Shown: positions 7,944 through 17,284 of the stretch, one piece after another
Position numbering within the stretch: the stretch's first letter is position 1
How the letters are laid out: every line of letters begins with the position of its first letter
From: a virus
Length of the DNA: 30,099 nt
Direction: 5' to 3' (one strand)
Virus record (IMG/VR): IMGVR_UViG_3300006929_000068
Location: 1-30,099 of that record
Notes under the pieces: generated by a model
Database searches by the model: none
Told to the model about the DNA's origin: nothing
What the model saw: the letters and a program-made list of their open reading frames with translations, nothing else
Position numbers and translations under genes: made by a program

Positions 7944-9598
7944 TGGCACAGAGTATTGAAGATTTTGCTGCTCCTCTTTTAGCTAAAGCAAAAAAAGCTA
8001 ATAAGAAAATGGAAAAGAGAGTTAGAAATCAAAATTATGCTTTATTAGGTGTAAAACTAGCAAATCAGGCTTTACGATCAAGAGCAATGAATAGAGCGCA
8101 AAGTTGGTACGCTGGAGCACAGCCTATTTTACGACAAGCAAGAGATAACGCACAGGCTGGTTTTAACTTTTGGTCTAATCATAATGAAATGTTGGGAAAA
8201 CATGATTCTACAGATTGGAAAGTGGCAAAAGCACAACAACTATTTAATACTGCATATGCAGAACAAGGAAAACATTTAACTGAGGAAGAAAAGAAAAAAG
8301 CTTTTGCTGCGTATATGCCTACTATTGAAGATCAATTAAATGCTTATGATAAACAAATGAAGCTTCATGGTGAGTTTAAAGGTGCTACAACTGAAAAAGA
8401 AAAAGAAATATTAAGAAAGAGATATTACGGTAACATTGATACTATGTTGACTAACGAAACTGCTCGAATTAAAAATGATAATAGTATATTCAGTGCTGTA
8501 ACGGGCGCATTAGGTATTACTGGAAGAGATAGGCTAGATGATATTGATGCAATAGCTGGAATTCCACAAACAGGATTAAGTCCAAAGGAACAAGAGATTT
8601 CAGATTTCTTTGCGAGTGCAGAGCTTAGAGAAAAAGAAGATTTAGGATTAACAGAAGCTTCTAAAAGATCTGATGGTACGTTTAATTGGAATACTTTTGC
8701 AACTACAAATTTGGCTACACATGAAGATGTGTATGGTAAATTCCAAGATACAAGAGATAAATATATAGAAAATATTAGTGAGGGAACAGCAGGTATAGAA
8801 GCAATTGAAACGGATCTTCAACCTTACGGCGGTATAGTTGTAACATTAGACGATCAACATGAAAATAAAGTTGATATAGCATTTCATCAAATTGTAGACA
8901 TGTTACCAGATACCGGACCTAAGGGTGCTGATACTGCTCAAACGCAATTTATAGATGATGTAACTACCTTGTCTTCTATTTTACAATATAAATACCAAAG
9001 GGCAGCAGAAGCTCTAGCAAAAGCATCAGGTAAATCAGCTCCTATATTTATACCACCCCCACAACACTTTATGAAAGCAGCTACAGAAATGATTGTAAAT
9101 GACGGAAAATTTACATTTGAACGAAATAAAGTGATGCCAAATAAACTGACATATGAAAGCTACGATATAGCTAATCTTACACGAATAGCTAATGAAGAAT
9201 GGAGTTCTTTGCTTAGTGAAAAGACATCAAGAGAAATATTTAAAGACATAGACATTGATGAAGGTAATCAAGAAGAATTAGACAGAGTAATAAGAGAGCA
9301 AGCTCAAGCAGCAGCAGATGCTTCTTTGTCTGTCAATAACAAAATAATGGCAAATATACCTGTTAATCATCTTATACAAGCACTGGAAGAAGCTAAAAAA
9401 GAATCTGATTACGATAAGACAGGAACAGAAAATATAAGAGATCAGTGGATTAAAGCAAGAAAAGCGGCAGGTACTTGGACTCAAGAGGATGAAGATAAAA
9501 TAATGGCAATACAGCTTTCAGCTACTACAGTACCTACACTTCCATCTACGAGTGGTACTTTTGTACCACCTAGATCGGGACCGGGAAGACCTAGATAA
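7943..9598 (+). CDS. helical putative internal virion protein
   Basis: The ATG overlaps the previous TAA by one base, with GGAG about ten bases upstream. The product has 551 residues. Residues 10-35 are very basic (KAKKANKKMEKRVRNQ), and the rest is mostly helical and charged, with no membrane segment and no catalytic motif that I can identify. It ends in a Pro/Thr/Ser tail (PTLPSTSGTFVPPRSGPG). It is coupled by a one-base overlap to the giant gene. Size and order recall T7 gp15, which sits before gp16; this is an analogy of context, not homology I can show. Confidence 0.65.
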   Translation: MAQSIEDFAAPLLAKAKKANKKMEKRVRNQNYALLGVKLANQALRSRAMNRAQSWYAGAQPILRQARDNAQAGFNFWSNHNEMLGKHDSTDWKVAKAQQLFNTAYAEQGKHLTEEEKKKAFAAYMPTIEDQLNAYDKQMKLHGEFKGATTEKEKEILRKRYYGNIDTMLTNETARIKNDNSIFSAVTGALGITGRDRLDDIDAIAGIPQTGLSPKEQEISDFFASAELREKEDLGLTEASKRSDGTFNWNTFATTNLATHEDVYGKFQDTRDKYIENISEGTAGIEAIETDLQPYGGIVVTLDDQHENKVDIAFHQIVDMLPDTGPKGADTAQTQFIDDVTTLSSILQYKYQRAAEALAKASGKSAPIFIPPPQHFMKAATEMIVNDGKFTFERNKVMPNKLTYESYDIANLTRIANEEWSSLLSEKTSREIFKDIDIDEGNQEELDRVIREQAQAAADASLSVNNKIMANIPVNHLIQALEEAKKESDYDKTGTENIRDQWIKARKAAGTWTQEDEDKIMAIQLSATTVPTLPSTSGTFVPPRSGPGRPR

Positions 9599-12500
9599 TG
9601 ATAACTTATTCAGAATTACTTGATCTTTCTAATAAAATAGAGGAAGAAGAGGAAGAAGAACCTATTCAGACTTCTATCTTACCGCCTCCACAATCAAAAC
9701 AATCTGTTGAAGAAGAAGCCCAAGAAGAATCTGATTTAGGTGATCTTAATCAGTTCATGGCAAACTTTTATGCTAGGAAGAAACTTCAAAGGCAAGCAGA
9801 CGGAACCTTTATTCCTAAAACTAAAACAAAGTCTATATCTGTTGAAAATATTCAAGAGGAATTTAGTTTAGATGATCTTGAAGATCCTTCTCATTTTTTA
9901 CACGATGAGTGGACTCAAAGATCAAATAGATTTTTAGAAGGTCTTAGTAAGTTACAGCAAGATTCTGAAGTTACAGGAAGTAAAGATCTTTACGAATACT
10001 TCAGAGATGAAAAATGGAGTACTACCCGGACAATTCAAAGAGCTTTTCAAAATGGAAGCTGGACTCCTGAAATGATGGAGGACTACAGATTCTTACGTCA
10101 GGTTTTTGATAAAGCTAATTTAGGCGGTGCTGGTCAAATTGTAGAAGCTACAAAAGATATTGGTATCGATTTAATAGCTGATCCTATGAATCTTGTAACA
10201 GCTATAGCATCCATGTTTACTATGGGTGCAGGAGGTGTGGCTGTACAAGCTGGAGCCAGAGGTCTTGCAGCAATGGCGGGTAGACATGCTTTATCAAGAC
10301 ATATAAACACTAAGGCAGCACAAATAGCAGTGAGTCCTACATGGCAAGGTACTCTTCAAGGAATGAGCATAGGCTTAACTGAAGGTGCTTTAGATGGAAG
10401 TTTAATTAATGCTGCCACTCAAATAAGTGAAAAGCAAACTGGATTGAGACAGGGAGATTTTGATTGGGGTGAATTAGGAAAGGCTACAGGAGCTGGTGCG
10501 CTTTTTGGGGTAACATTAGGAGGAACCGTAGCTAGTGTAGCTAATGCTATAGCTAGACGATCTTATGCAAGAGCTATGGGCAATTCAGATATTAGTCTTC
10601 CACAACAAGTATTAGATGAAAAAACACAGAAACTTAGAAATACTACGCCAGAAGATATACGAAGATTTAGAAGAGCATCTCATCGTTATCATAAAATGAT
10701 TTCAGCTTTGCCTACATTTGGTAAAGCAACTACACGTTATTTAGAAGTTGCACAGTCTGCTTCTCCAAAGCTTAAAGAGTTTATTAAACTAATACGATAT
10801 GATGCTTTTAAAGGAGTTTTAGGTAAAGACCAAATAGATACGGTTGTTCCTAATTTTAATATACGAAGAGAAATGAGAGAGGGTAAACTTAGGGTTACTG
10901 CTGATAAATTCTTATCAAAAATAATACACAAAGGACAAGGAGCATTAGGTAAGCATAGTTTTTATAATATAAAAATGGACCCTGTTGCCAATAAACAATT
11001 ATTCAGTTTACTTACTGGTGATCATAAATTTAATTTAAAGACTTTATATAAACGTTATTACAATATTAATCCTCAGACAGCCAAAACAACAATGGATGGT
11101 GAGTTAAAAAATAATTGGAAAAATATACGCAAAGTTAAATTACATGGTGAGGAAGTTTCTCCTGAGGTTATTGGTGCAGCTTTTCATGTACGAAGAACTT
11201 TAGACAAAGCACACACAGATGCTTCTTTTATCGATGTTATTGGTACAGATGGTAAAGTCTCAGGAACAACAAGTTTATTTAATTACTCTAAAAAATTCAT
11301 AAAAAATTATTTGCCTCATGTATGGATATACGATGCATTAGAACCAAACAAAGAAGCCTTAGTAGATTTATTACTTAATACAAAACATACTAATTTATTA
11401 GAAGGACAATTTCCTACAGTTAAAGGTAGAATCGCTACTAAAGAAATAGATCTTAAAGTGATCGATGGGGAATTAAAGAAAAAGAATGCTGCTGGAGATT
11501 ATATAGAACTTACAGCCCAAGAAACAGATCAAATTAAAATTGTTTCTTCTTTCGATGAAGAAAGTAAACAGTGGACAAAAATTCAAAATGAAGAATTAGA
11601 ATTTATTTTAACTCAGCAAGGGGATTACGACCAAGTTACTTTTAAAAATTTATTTAAGGATGAAGGGGTATCAAGCTTTAGAGAACTAGCTAGAAAGAAA
11701 AATCCTGATACTGATGAAAATACTATAGAAACTATAGCCAGAAGATTAAAAGGTGAAGCATTAGTTCAAAATATGATCGATGGTAAGTATGATCTTCATA
11801 AAGGACTAAAAGATGTAACTTCTGATCGTACTGCATTTACTCAACACAGAGCTTTTAATGAACTTAATTCTACTGACCTATTTAATTTAGGTGTTATAGA
11901 GACAGATGTTCCTACTATATTCAGTGACTATATGCATAAGATATCTGCTTCTATAGAAAGAACTTCTTTATTTGGAAATACTAAAGGGGAGTTTTCTGAA
12001 CGATGGCAGATCCCTATTCAAAAAGAATTAATGGACGCAAGAGCTGATAATCCAGAATTAACTCTAGATATAATCCAAGAGATTACAGGGAAGGGTGCTG
12101 GCATGGATGCCGATTCTGGAATCATGCAGCTCTATGGCCGGGTTACTGGAATAGAGGGCGCTTATATTAAAAATCCATTTGCTAGAGGAGCATTAGATAC
12201 TACAAAAGTAGCTATGCGACTTGCGTATCTTCCATTAGCTGTAGTGTCAAGTTTTAGTGAGCCTTTAATTGCTTTATCTAGAGCAGACTTACCAGATACT
12301 AAAGATTTTATAAAAGAGTTTAGTAAAGCAGCAGGAAGACAGTTTAGTAAAAGTATGAAAAGAGCCATACGAGCTGGAAAAGTAGCTGGAGGAAAAGAGG
12401 TTCGTGGTGCTCCAGACATGAGCAATGAAGATTGGATGGACTTTTATCAGGCTGGTATCGCTGCTGAACAAGCAATGGAGGATAGACTTCAAGGGCTTTA

Positions 12501-15500
12501 TGGAGAATACCATACAAAAGCTGGGCAATATATATCTCAACAATTTTTCAAATATAATCTTTTGATACCGTGGACACAAGCAGTTCAGATGGGTGCTTAT
12601 AATTTCTCAAATGCTAGGGTTACTAGAATACTTGGTGATCTTAATAGAGGAACGAATTTTATGCATCAGCCTTTAACTAAAAAGGCTATTCAAAGAAGGT
12701 ATGAAGAACTAGAAGAAATTGGAATAAATCCAAAAGAAGCTCTTGAAGAATACAATCAGTATGTCATTCCTGAAATAAATACAGAAACCATTACTCCTAA
12801 AGGAAGAGCATGGGCTAGGTTCGATAGAAAAGAAAGAAAAATTTATGTGAATGAATCTGAATTACAAAAACGATATAAAAATAAAGCTTGGACTAAACCA
12901 AGAGTAAAAGGTGTAGAGGCTTTACCTGAAGATCAGTTTAAATCTTTAGATGAATTTAGACGATTTATTTATTCGCATGAAAGACATCATGCAATGTTAC
13001 CAAAAAGAAAAAAGGAAACAAAAGCTGAATATGAAAATAGAATAAATCAAGCAGCTTTAAATAATATGGATCTTGGAAGATCTATACAAGGTAATTTTAG
13101 ACAATCAGATTGGAAACAAAGTGATTATTATGATCACTCCATTACTCCTGCTTCATCTTTATTTGCCAGAGAAATTATTTTGAATCCTTCTGTAGCAGAA
13201 GCTAATACTCCTTTATGGTATTCCCATCCTGCCGCACAACTATTTGTTCAGTTTATGGGTTATCCAACAGCCTTTAATAATATTGTGTTAAAAGGAATGG
13301 CTAGGAATGTTGTTAAGAACCCTATGATTAATGGATCAAAAGTTTTAGCTGCAACAACTTTAATGACCGGAACAGCTATGCTGGGTAATATGATTCGTTC
13401 TCATGGAGAAAGTCTAGACTTAGATCCTATAGATCAAGTAGCAGAAGGAATCAGACGTTGGGGTGGCTTTGGTCCTTTTGAAATAGCGCACAAATATATA
13501 CAAGGAAAAAAATATGGTAGGTCATGGCTTGGTCCAGCTATAAAAGCTCCACTAGGACCATTACCTTCAGTTGTTGTTGATTCCATAGCATATGGGCAAA
13601 CTCCCTCACAAACTTTAGGAAAAATGGCTCCCGGTTATGGTCTTCTTTCTCCTGAGGCAAAAAGAGAATGGAGTAAATATTTAGGAGCTAAAGGACATAG
13701 AGATTCTTTTTCAGTAAGAGCAGGACTTAGAAGACCTCATAAGAAAAAAGTAAGGGATGGTCTAGCTACCGGAGGAGTTGTCAGTATAGATAATGCAACT
13801 CCAGAGCCTGATGAGCGTGTTGATCGTATGACAGGTCTACCTTATAACATACAAGCTGGTGCAGCTTTTATCGATGCAGAAGAACGTAGAGGCTTTGCTG
13901 AAGGCAGTCTTTTAGAAGATGACGATCCTCAATCCTTCTTACCGACTCCTCCAGTAGAGGGCGAATCAGATATGCCTGAATGGAGACAACCTACGACACC
14001 AATTAAAGCTATTGATGTAATGATGGAGGATGTAGATGAACCCATAACTCCTAAACAAAAGGCCCGACAAAAAGTTAAAGAAAACGATATGTATCGGGTC
14101 TTAACTAGAGACGAAGAAGAGTACGCTACATTTGATAGAACAGAGTTGGTGCTGTACTCAGAAGAGGATTTGAGTCCATTGAATTTGAAAATGGATCAGA
14201 CCTTCTATACTTCACTTCCTGAAGATTCTAGAAAGGCTAAGTTAGAAGCCTTTCGAGATTCCTCAACATTAGGTTTGAATGTCTCAGAAAATCCTGTGAG
14301 TGGAAATGTTCGATTGGCTGGTAAGATTCAGTTTAAGAATGTATTGAGGCTCAATGTAGACGAGGTTACTCCTGATACCATAGCGGATCAGTTATCTATA
14401 ATAAGAACACAGAATGTATTAGCAGAGCCTTTCTTAGCAAAGGCTGTTATAAGGACTGTGAAGAGTGATTTAAAAACCAGAGACATGGTTTTAGAAATGG
14501 ACGATCAGCTTACTCAAGATAAAAGAGATCTCATAGAACAAAGTAAAAGTTTTATTCTACGGCAAGGATTATTAAAACTAGGCTTCGATGCTATTAAATA
14601 CAACAATGGCTATGTGCTTTTAAGAGAGCACCAGTTCCTACCCACGGAGATTGAAGAAGAGCGTGATGCCCGTAGTCATGGCGGTCTACTAAGTACACTA
14701 AATAAAAGAAGGGCTAGATATAATGAGGGTGGCTCAACGGATGATGAGTTGGTTTTTGGCACTGATTTCACTAAAAAAGAATTAAATAGACGCAATACTT
14801 TATTTGGCATGGCCCGTAAGGAAGCGCTTAGAAGATGGAAAGCTGGTGTAGAGGCTGGCGATATTAATCCGAGAAAACATAGCCAGAGTGGATTTATGCG
14901 TACTCAACGGATGGTATTACAGCGTGAATTATTTACAGATTATGATGACTATCCTGAAGGTGAATATGTTTTCAGAAGAGATAGAAAAGCGGAAGGTGGC
15001 AAAATAAAAGAAGCTCTTAAATACGCAGGTACAAGATCATTAGAAACACTGGCAGACATATTTTATGACATGGGAGATGAAGAACTAAGAGCGCATGAAA
15101 AAGAAGCTGCCCGTCTACTTGATAAAGGTATTGATCGTGGAATAGTCAATGAAAGAGAACGAGTTACTATAGAAAACGACAGAGTTTTAAATGCAGGTGA
15201 TGCCTTTAATGCTATTAATCATATGCTGCTTTCGGCCAAACATCATCGTCTTGATAAAAAGATAGCATTACAAGCTAAAGAGATGGGACAATGGATCTTG
15301 GATGATCCGCAATCCTCTGAAATAGATTGGAGAAATAATAAACTTGGCTTTGAGATTGGCGAACAAAGCGGAGGAGATATTAATAAAATTAATGAGGGTA
15401 TTCTTCAGGCTATGAAAGAAGGAAGACAAACTAATAGAATAGACCATGAAAGTAAGATGGATAGATTCCGTTCTTTATTTTCAAATGGGGGAGATCTTGA

Positions 15501-16089
15501 CTTAGATATAGAGGAAGCTCTTGCAAAAGAAGAAGCTAGATTGGACGGAGAACGAAATGACAATCCAAACCTCAGTAAGAATAGAGGATTAAGAAATAGA
15601 AACTTTGGTAATATAATTGGAGGGTCGTGGAGAGATAACCGCATAAAGCATAATGAAAGAGCCATAAGATTTCACGGTGTATCAGGAGTAGACGAGGCTG
15701 GAGCAGGACCAGAAAACCCGGAAGTCTATCTTCAATTTGATAAGTGGTTGTGGGGTCTGAGAGCTATGGCCCATACACTTAGAAAAGAAAACTACAGGAA
15801 TAAATCTTTAGAAAAAATAACGAACACTTATTCTAGGACAGATCAAGATACTTACGCGACAGATGTTTCTGAATTCACTGATGGTGAATTAGCAGTTAAA
15901 GATACTATTGATACTCACGATGATAATAAATTAAGAATGTTAATGAAAGCTATGATAACGAAAGAAGTAGGACATGATATGTCTCCTAATAATTTAATGA
16001 TAAATGAAGCAATACGATTATCCAAAGAAGATAAAGAAGACTCAGAGTTTTCTCAAAGACGGAATATAAATAATGCCTCCAGCAACTAA
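9598..16089 (+). CDS. giant internal virion/ejection protein with HExxH motif
   Basis: The product has 2,163 residues. Residues 1-60 are acidic with a Glu run. Hydrophobic or amphipathic segments lie near 189-230 (GIDLIADPMNLVTAIASMF), 300-320, 873-890 (MRLAYLPLAVVSSFSEPLI) and 1249-1265. Residues 1127-1131 read HERHH, an HExxH zinc-peptidase signature, with Glu1140, Glu1144 and Glu1146 shortly after as possible third ligands. The part after about 1390 differs: acidic, Pro-rich linkers, five double-glycine motifs after basic clusters, and a 1450-1670 stretch ending in LGFDAIKYNNGYVLL. No lytic transglycosylase motif is seen. Length and position suggest a DNA-ejection protein with the role of T7 gp16 (1,318 residues) but far larger. 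Confidence 0.7.
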   Translation: MITYSELLDLSNKIEEEEEEEPIQTSILPPPQSKQSVEEEAQEESDLGDLNQFMANFYARKKLQRQADGTFIPKTKTKSISVENIQEEFSLDDLEDPSHFLHDEWTQRSNRFLEGLSKLQQDSEVTGSKDLYEYFRDEKWSTTRTIQRAFQNGSWTPEMMEDYRFLRQVFDKANLGGAGQIVEATKDIGIDLIADPMNLVTAIASMFTMGAGGVAVQAGARGLAAMAGRHALSRHINTKAAQIAVSPTWQGTLQGMSIGLTEGALDGSLINAATQISEKQTGLRQGDFDWGELGKATGAGALFGVTLGGTVASVANAIARRSYARAMGNSDISLPQQVLDEKTQKLRNTTPEDIRRFRRASHRYHKMISALPTFGKATTRYLEVAQSASPKLKEFIKLIRYDAFKGVLGKDQIDTVVPNFNIRREMREGKLRVTADKFLSKIIHKGQGALGKHSFYNIKMDPVANKQLFSLLTGDHKFNLKTLYKRYYNINPQTAKTTMDGELKNNWKNIRKVKLHGEEVSPEVIGAAFHVRRTLDKAHTDASFIDVIGTDGKVSGTTSLFNYSKKFIKNYLPHVWIYDALEPNKEALVDLLLNTKHTNLLEGQFPTVKGRIATKEIDLKVIDGELKKKNAAGDYIELTAQETDQIKIVSSFDEESKQWTKIQNEELEFILTQQGDYDQVTFKNLFKDEGVSSFRELARKKNPDTDENTIETIARRLKGEALVQNMIDGKYDLHKGLKDVTSDRTAFTQHRAFNELNSTDLFNLGVIETDVPTIFSDYMHKISASIERTSLFGNTKGEFSERWQIPIQKELMDARADNPELTLDIIQEITGKGAGMDADSGIMQLYGRVTGIEGAYIKNPFARGALDTTKVAMRLAYLPLAVVSSFSEPLIALSRADLPDTKDFIKEFSKAAGRQFSKSMKRAIRAGKVAGGKEVRGAPDMSNEDWMDFYQAGIAAEQAMEDRLQGLYGEYHTKAGQYISQQFFKYNLLIPWTQAVQMGAYNFSNARVTRILGDLNRGTNFMHQPLTKKAIQRRYEELEEIGINPKEALEEYNQYVIPEINTETITPKGRAWARFDRKERKIYVNESELQKRYKNKAWTKPRVKGVEALPEDQFKSLDEFRRFIYSHERHHAMLPKRKKETKAEYENRINQAALNNMDLGRSIQGNFRQSDWKQSDYYDHSITPASSLFAREIILNPSVAEANTPLWYSHPAAQLFVQFMGYPTAFNNIVLKGMARNVVKNPMINGSKVLAATTLMTGTAMLGNMIRSHGESLDLDPIDQVAEGIRRWGGFGPFEIAHKYIQGKKYGRSWLGPAIKAPLGPLPSVVVDSIAYGQTPSQTLGKMAPGYGLLSPEAKREWSKYLGAKGHRDSFSVRAGLRRPHKKKVRDGLATGGVVSIDNATPEPDERVDRMTGLPYNIQAGAAFIDAEERRGFAEGSLLEDDDPQSFLPTPPVEGESDMPEWRQPTTPIKAIDVMMEDVDEPITPKQKARQKVKENDMYRVLTRDEEEYATFDRTELVLYSEEDLSPLNLKMDQTFYTSLPEDSRKAKLEAFRDSSTLGLNVSENPVSGNVRLAGKIQFKNVLRLNVDEVTPDTIADQLSIIRTQNVLAEPFLAKAVIRTVKSDLKTRDMVLEMDDQLTQDKRDLIEQSKSFILRQGLLKLGFDAIKYNNGYVLLREHQFLPTEIEEERDARSHGGLLSTLNKRRARYNEGGSTDDELVFGTDFTKKELNRRNTLFGMARKEALRRWKAGVEAGDINPRKHSQSGFMRTQRMVLQRELFTDYDDYPEGEYVFRRDRKAEGGKIKEALKYAGTRSLETLADIFYDMGDEELRAHEKEAARLLDKGIDRGIVNERERVTIENDRVLNAGDAFNAINHMLLSAKHHRLDKKIALQAKEMGQWILDDPQSSEIDWRNNKLGFEIGEQSGGDINKINEGILQAMKEGRQTNRIDHESKMDRFRSLFSNGGDLDLDIEEALAKEEARLDGERNDNPNLSKNRGLRNRNFGNIIGGSWRDNRIKHNERAIRFHGVSGVDEAGAGPENPEVYLQFDKWLWGLRAMAHTLRKENYRNKSLEKITNTYSRTDQDTYATDVSEFTDGELAVKDTIDTHDDNKLRMLMKAMITKEVGHDMSPNNLMINEAIRLSKEDKEDSEFSQRRNINNASSN

Positions 16090-16387
16090 ACTAAATGAAA
16101 ACTCAGAGATAACCATACCACTCCGTAATCTAATAGCCTTAATAGCCGCTACAGCTATAGGAGTCATGGGATACTTCAACATCACAGAACGTCTTAGTTT
16201 CCTAGAACACAATCATGCCTTACAAACTGTTCAAGTAGAACAGAACTCAGAATTCAGAACGCTCTGGCCTCGTGGTGAGTTAGGCTCTCTACCCGATGAT
16301 GCAGAACAAAATATTCGACTAGACTTTTTAGAGCAGAGAGTTGAAAAAATGGTTGAGAGCAAAGCTTTTAAATACAATGAATCTTAA
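16073..16387 (+). CDS. small one-TM protein
   Basis: The product has 104 residues and the gene overlaps the giant gene by 17 bases in another frame. Residues 17-35 form a transmembrane helix (PLRNLIALIAATAIGVMGYF). The rest is a short helical domain with WPRGELGSLPDDAEQN followed by a coiled-coil-like end. I associate this WPRGELG-type motif with small marine-phage membrane proteins, from memory only. It lies just before the holin, so it may be part of the lysis cassette, for instance as a holin partner. Confidence 0.65.
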   Translation: MPPATKLNENSEITIPLRNLIALIAATAIGVMGYFNITERLSFLEHNHALQTVQVEQNSEFRTLWPRGELGSLPDDAEQNIRLDFLEQRVEKMVESKAFKYNES

Positions 16388-16416
16388 ATAAAGTACATAA
16401 AGATGGAGTACCGATA

Positions 16417-16779
16417 ATGCTTCCTATCATCAGTGCAGTATCAAACCTAGCAGGTACGTGGCTGGAAGGCCGTGTAGCGAAGACTAAAGCAAAAGCAGAG
16501 GCAGAGGCCCATGTACTCAAAACACAGGCTGAGAGTGCTGCTGATTGGGAGGCTGCGATGGCACGAGCGTCGAGTCAGTCTTGGAAAGATGAGTGGCTGA
16601 CTATCTTATTTAGTATTCCTCTAATTCTGTGCTTCATTCCAAGCACTGTTGTCTATGTGGAGCAGGGCTTTGATGCCCTATCAAGAATGCCCGAATGGTA
16701 TCAGTATGCCCTATCTGTCATAATTGCTGCCAGTTTTGGTGTTCGTTCTGTAATGGGTATAATGAATAAAAGGAAATAA
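16417..16779 (+). CDS. probable holin, 3TM type (PF11351-like)
   Basis: The product has 120 residues. A charged helical segment (20-50, KTKAKAEAEAHVLKTQ) is followed by SWKDEWLT and two hydrophobic segments at 60-80 (FSIPLILCFIPSTVVYV) and 97-114. A weakly hydrophobic N-terminus may be a third. The order WKDEW, IPLILCFIP, MPEWYQYALSVIIAASFG is what I know from the holin of 3TMs family found in gene-transfer agents and many tailed phages. Its role would be to permeabilise the inner membrane at lysis. GGAG lies 11 bases before the ATG. No endolysin is seen nearby. Confidence 0.75.
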   Translation: MLPIISAVSNLAGTWLEGRVAKTKAKAEAEAHVLKTQAESAADWEAAMARASSQSWKDEWLTILFSIPLILCFIPSTVVYVEQGFDALSRMPEWYQYALSVIIAASFGVRSVMGIMNKRK

Positions 16780-16781
16780 TT

Positions 16782-16907
16782 ATGGATGAGAAAATAAAAT
16801 GTTGCGGTGGGGGTTGTGGTCAGCACGATGTAATTCAAGAACGTATAAAAGAAATTCAATATAGAAAAGAGCAACGAGCTAAATTTTTACAAAGATATGG
16901 AAGGTAA
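16782..16907 (+). CDS. 41-residue cysteine-rich microprotein
   Basis: The ATG at 16782 follows AAGGA at a good distance and begins two bases after the holin stop. The protein starts MDEKIKCCGGGCGQHD and continues as a basic helix to GR at the C-terminus. The CCGGGC cluster with a nearby His could bind a metal, but too few ligands are present to be sure. Tight spacing to the holin supports translation. Function unknown. Confidence 0.55.
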   Translation: MDEKIKCCGGGCGQHDVIQERIKEIQYRKEQRAKFLQRYGR

Positions 16908-16922
16908 GAAAATAAAAACCAC

Positions 16923-17120
16923 ATGAACGTTATAGATATAGAATCCTATAAAAGATCAAAAAAATCTGAAAAGAGTAAAAAGGAAGTAGAACTATTGATG
17001 TTTTATTCAGAACTTAAACATCTTTTAAGATTGAAAGATCATGTGGAGTTTAATATTTCTATTATGCAAGAAGTCATCAGTAATGTTGAGGACGAAATAT
17101 GCGAGAAGAAGGACAAATAA
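16923..17120 (+). CDS. small charged helical protein
   Basis: The product has 65 residues. A basic Ser/Lys-rich segment (KRSKKSEKSKKEVE) is followed by a helical region that could form a coiled coil. There is no membrane segment. It overlaps the next gene by 22 bases, and the two products resemble each other in overall helical, Glu/Lys-rich character. The ribosome site is weak (AAGGTAAG about 20 bases upstream). Unknown function; genes of this kind at the end of a late operon are usually accessory. Confidence 0.5.
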   Translation: MNVIDIESYKRSKKSEKSKKEVELLMFYSELKHLLRLKDHVEFNISIMQEVISNVEDEICEKKDK

Positions 17121-17284
17121 TATTAATTACTGAACTATTAGAGCAAAAGAAACGTAAAGAAGATGAATTAGAATACTACCATAAAGAATTAGAAACGTTA
17201 CGACTCAAGGCTGACATTGTAGAAAAAGAATTAGAGATGACCAGAATGATTATAGATTTAATTGAGAATGAAAAGCTAAAATGA
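17099..17284 (+). CDS. small coiled-coil protein
   Basis: The product has 61 residues and is almost entirely one amphipathic helix with regular Leu/Ile spacing (LLEQKKRKEDELEYYHKELE). It overlaps the genes on both sides, by 22 bases upstream and by an ATGA junction downstream, which indicates translational coupling. A dimeric or trimeric coiled coil is the only structural reading I can support. Function unknown. Confidence 0.5.
   Translation: MREEGQIILITELLEQKKRKEDELEYYHKELETLRLKADIVEKELEMTRMIIDLIENEKLK

Noticed and set aside
9598-16089. Lytic transglycosylase domain in the giant protein
   Set aside because: No catalytic Glu-Ser start and no GLMQ-type signature with the usual surrounding pattern; GIMQLYG near residue 840 is an isolated resemblance.
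16923-17284. Toxin-antitoxin pair in the two overlapping small genes
   Set aside because: Both products are plain coiled-coil-like helices without any known toxin or DNA-binding antitoxin motif.
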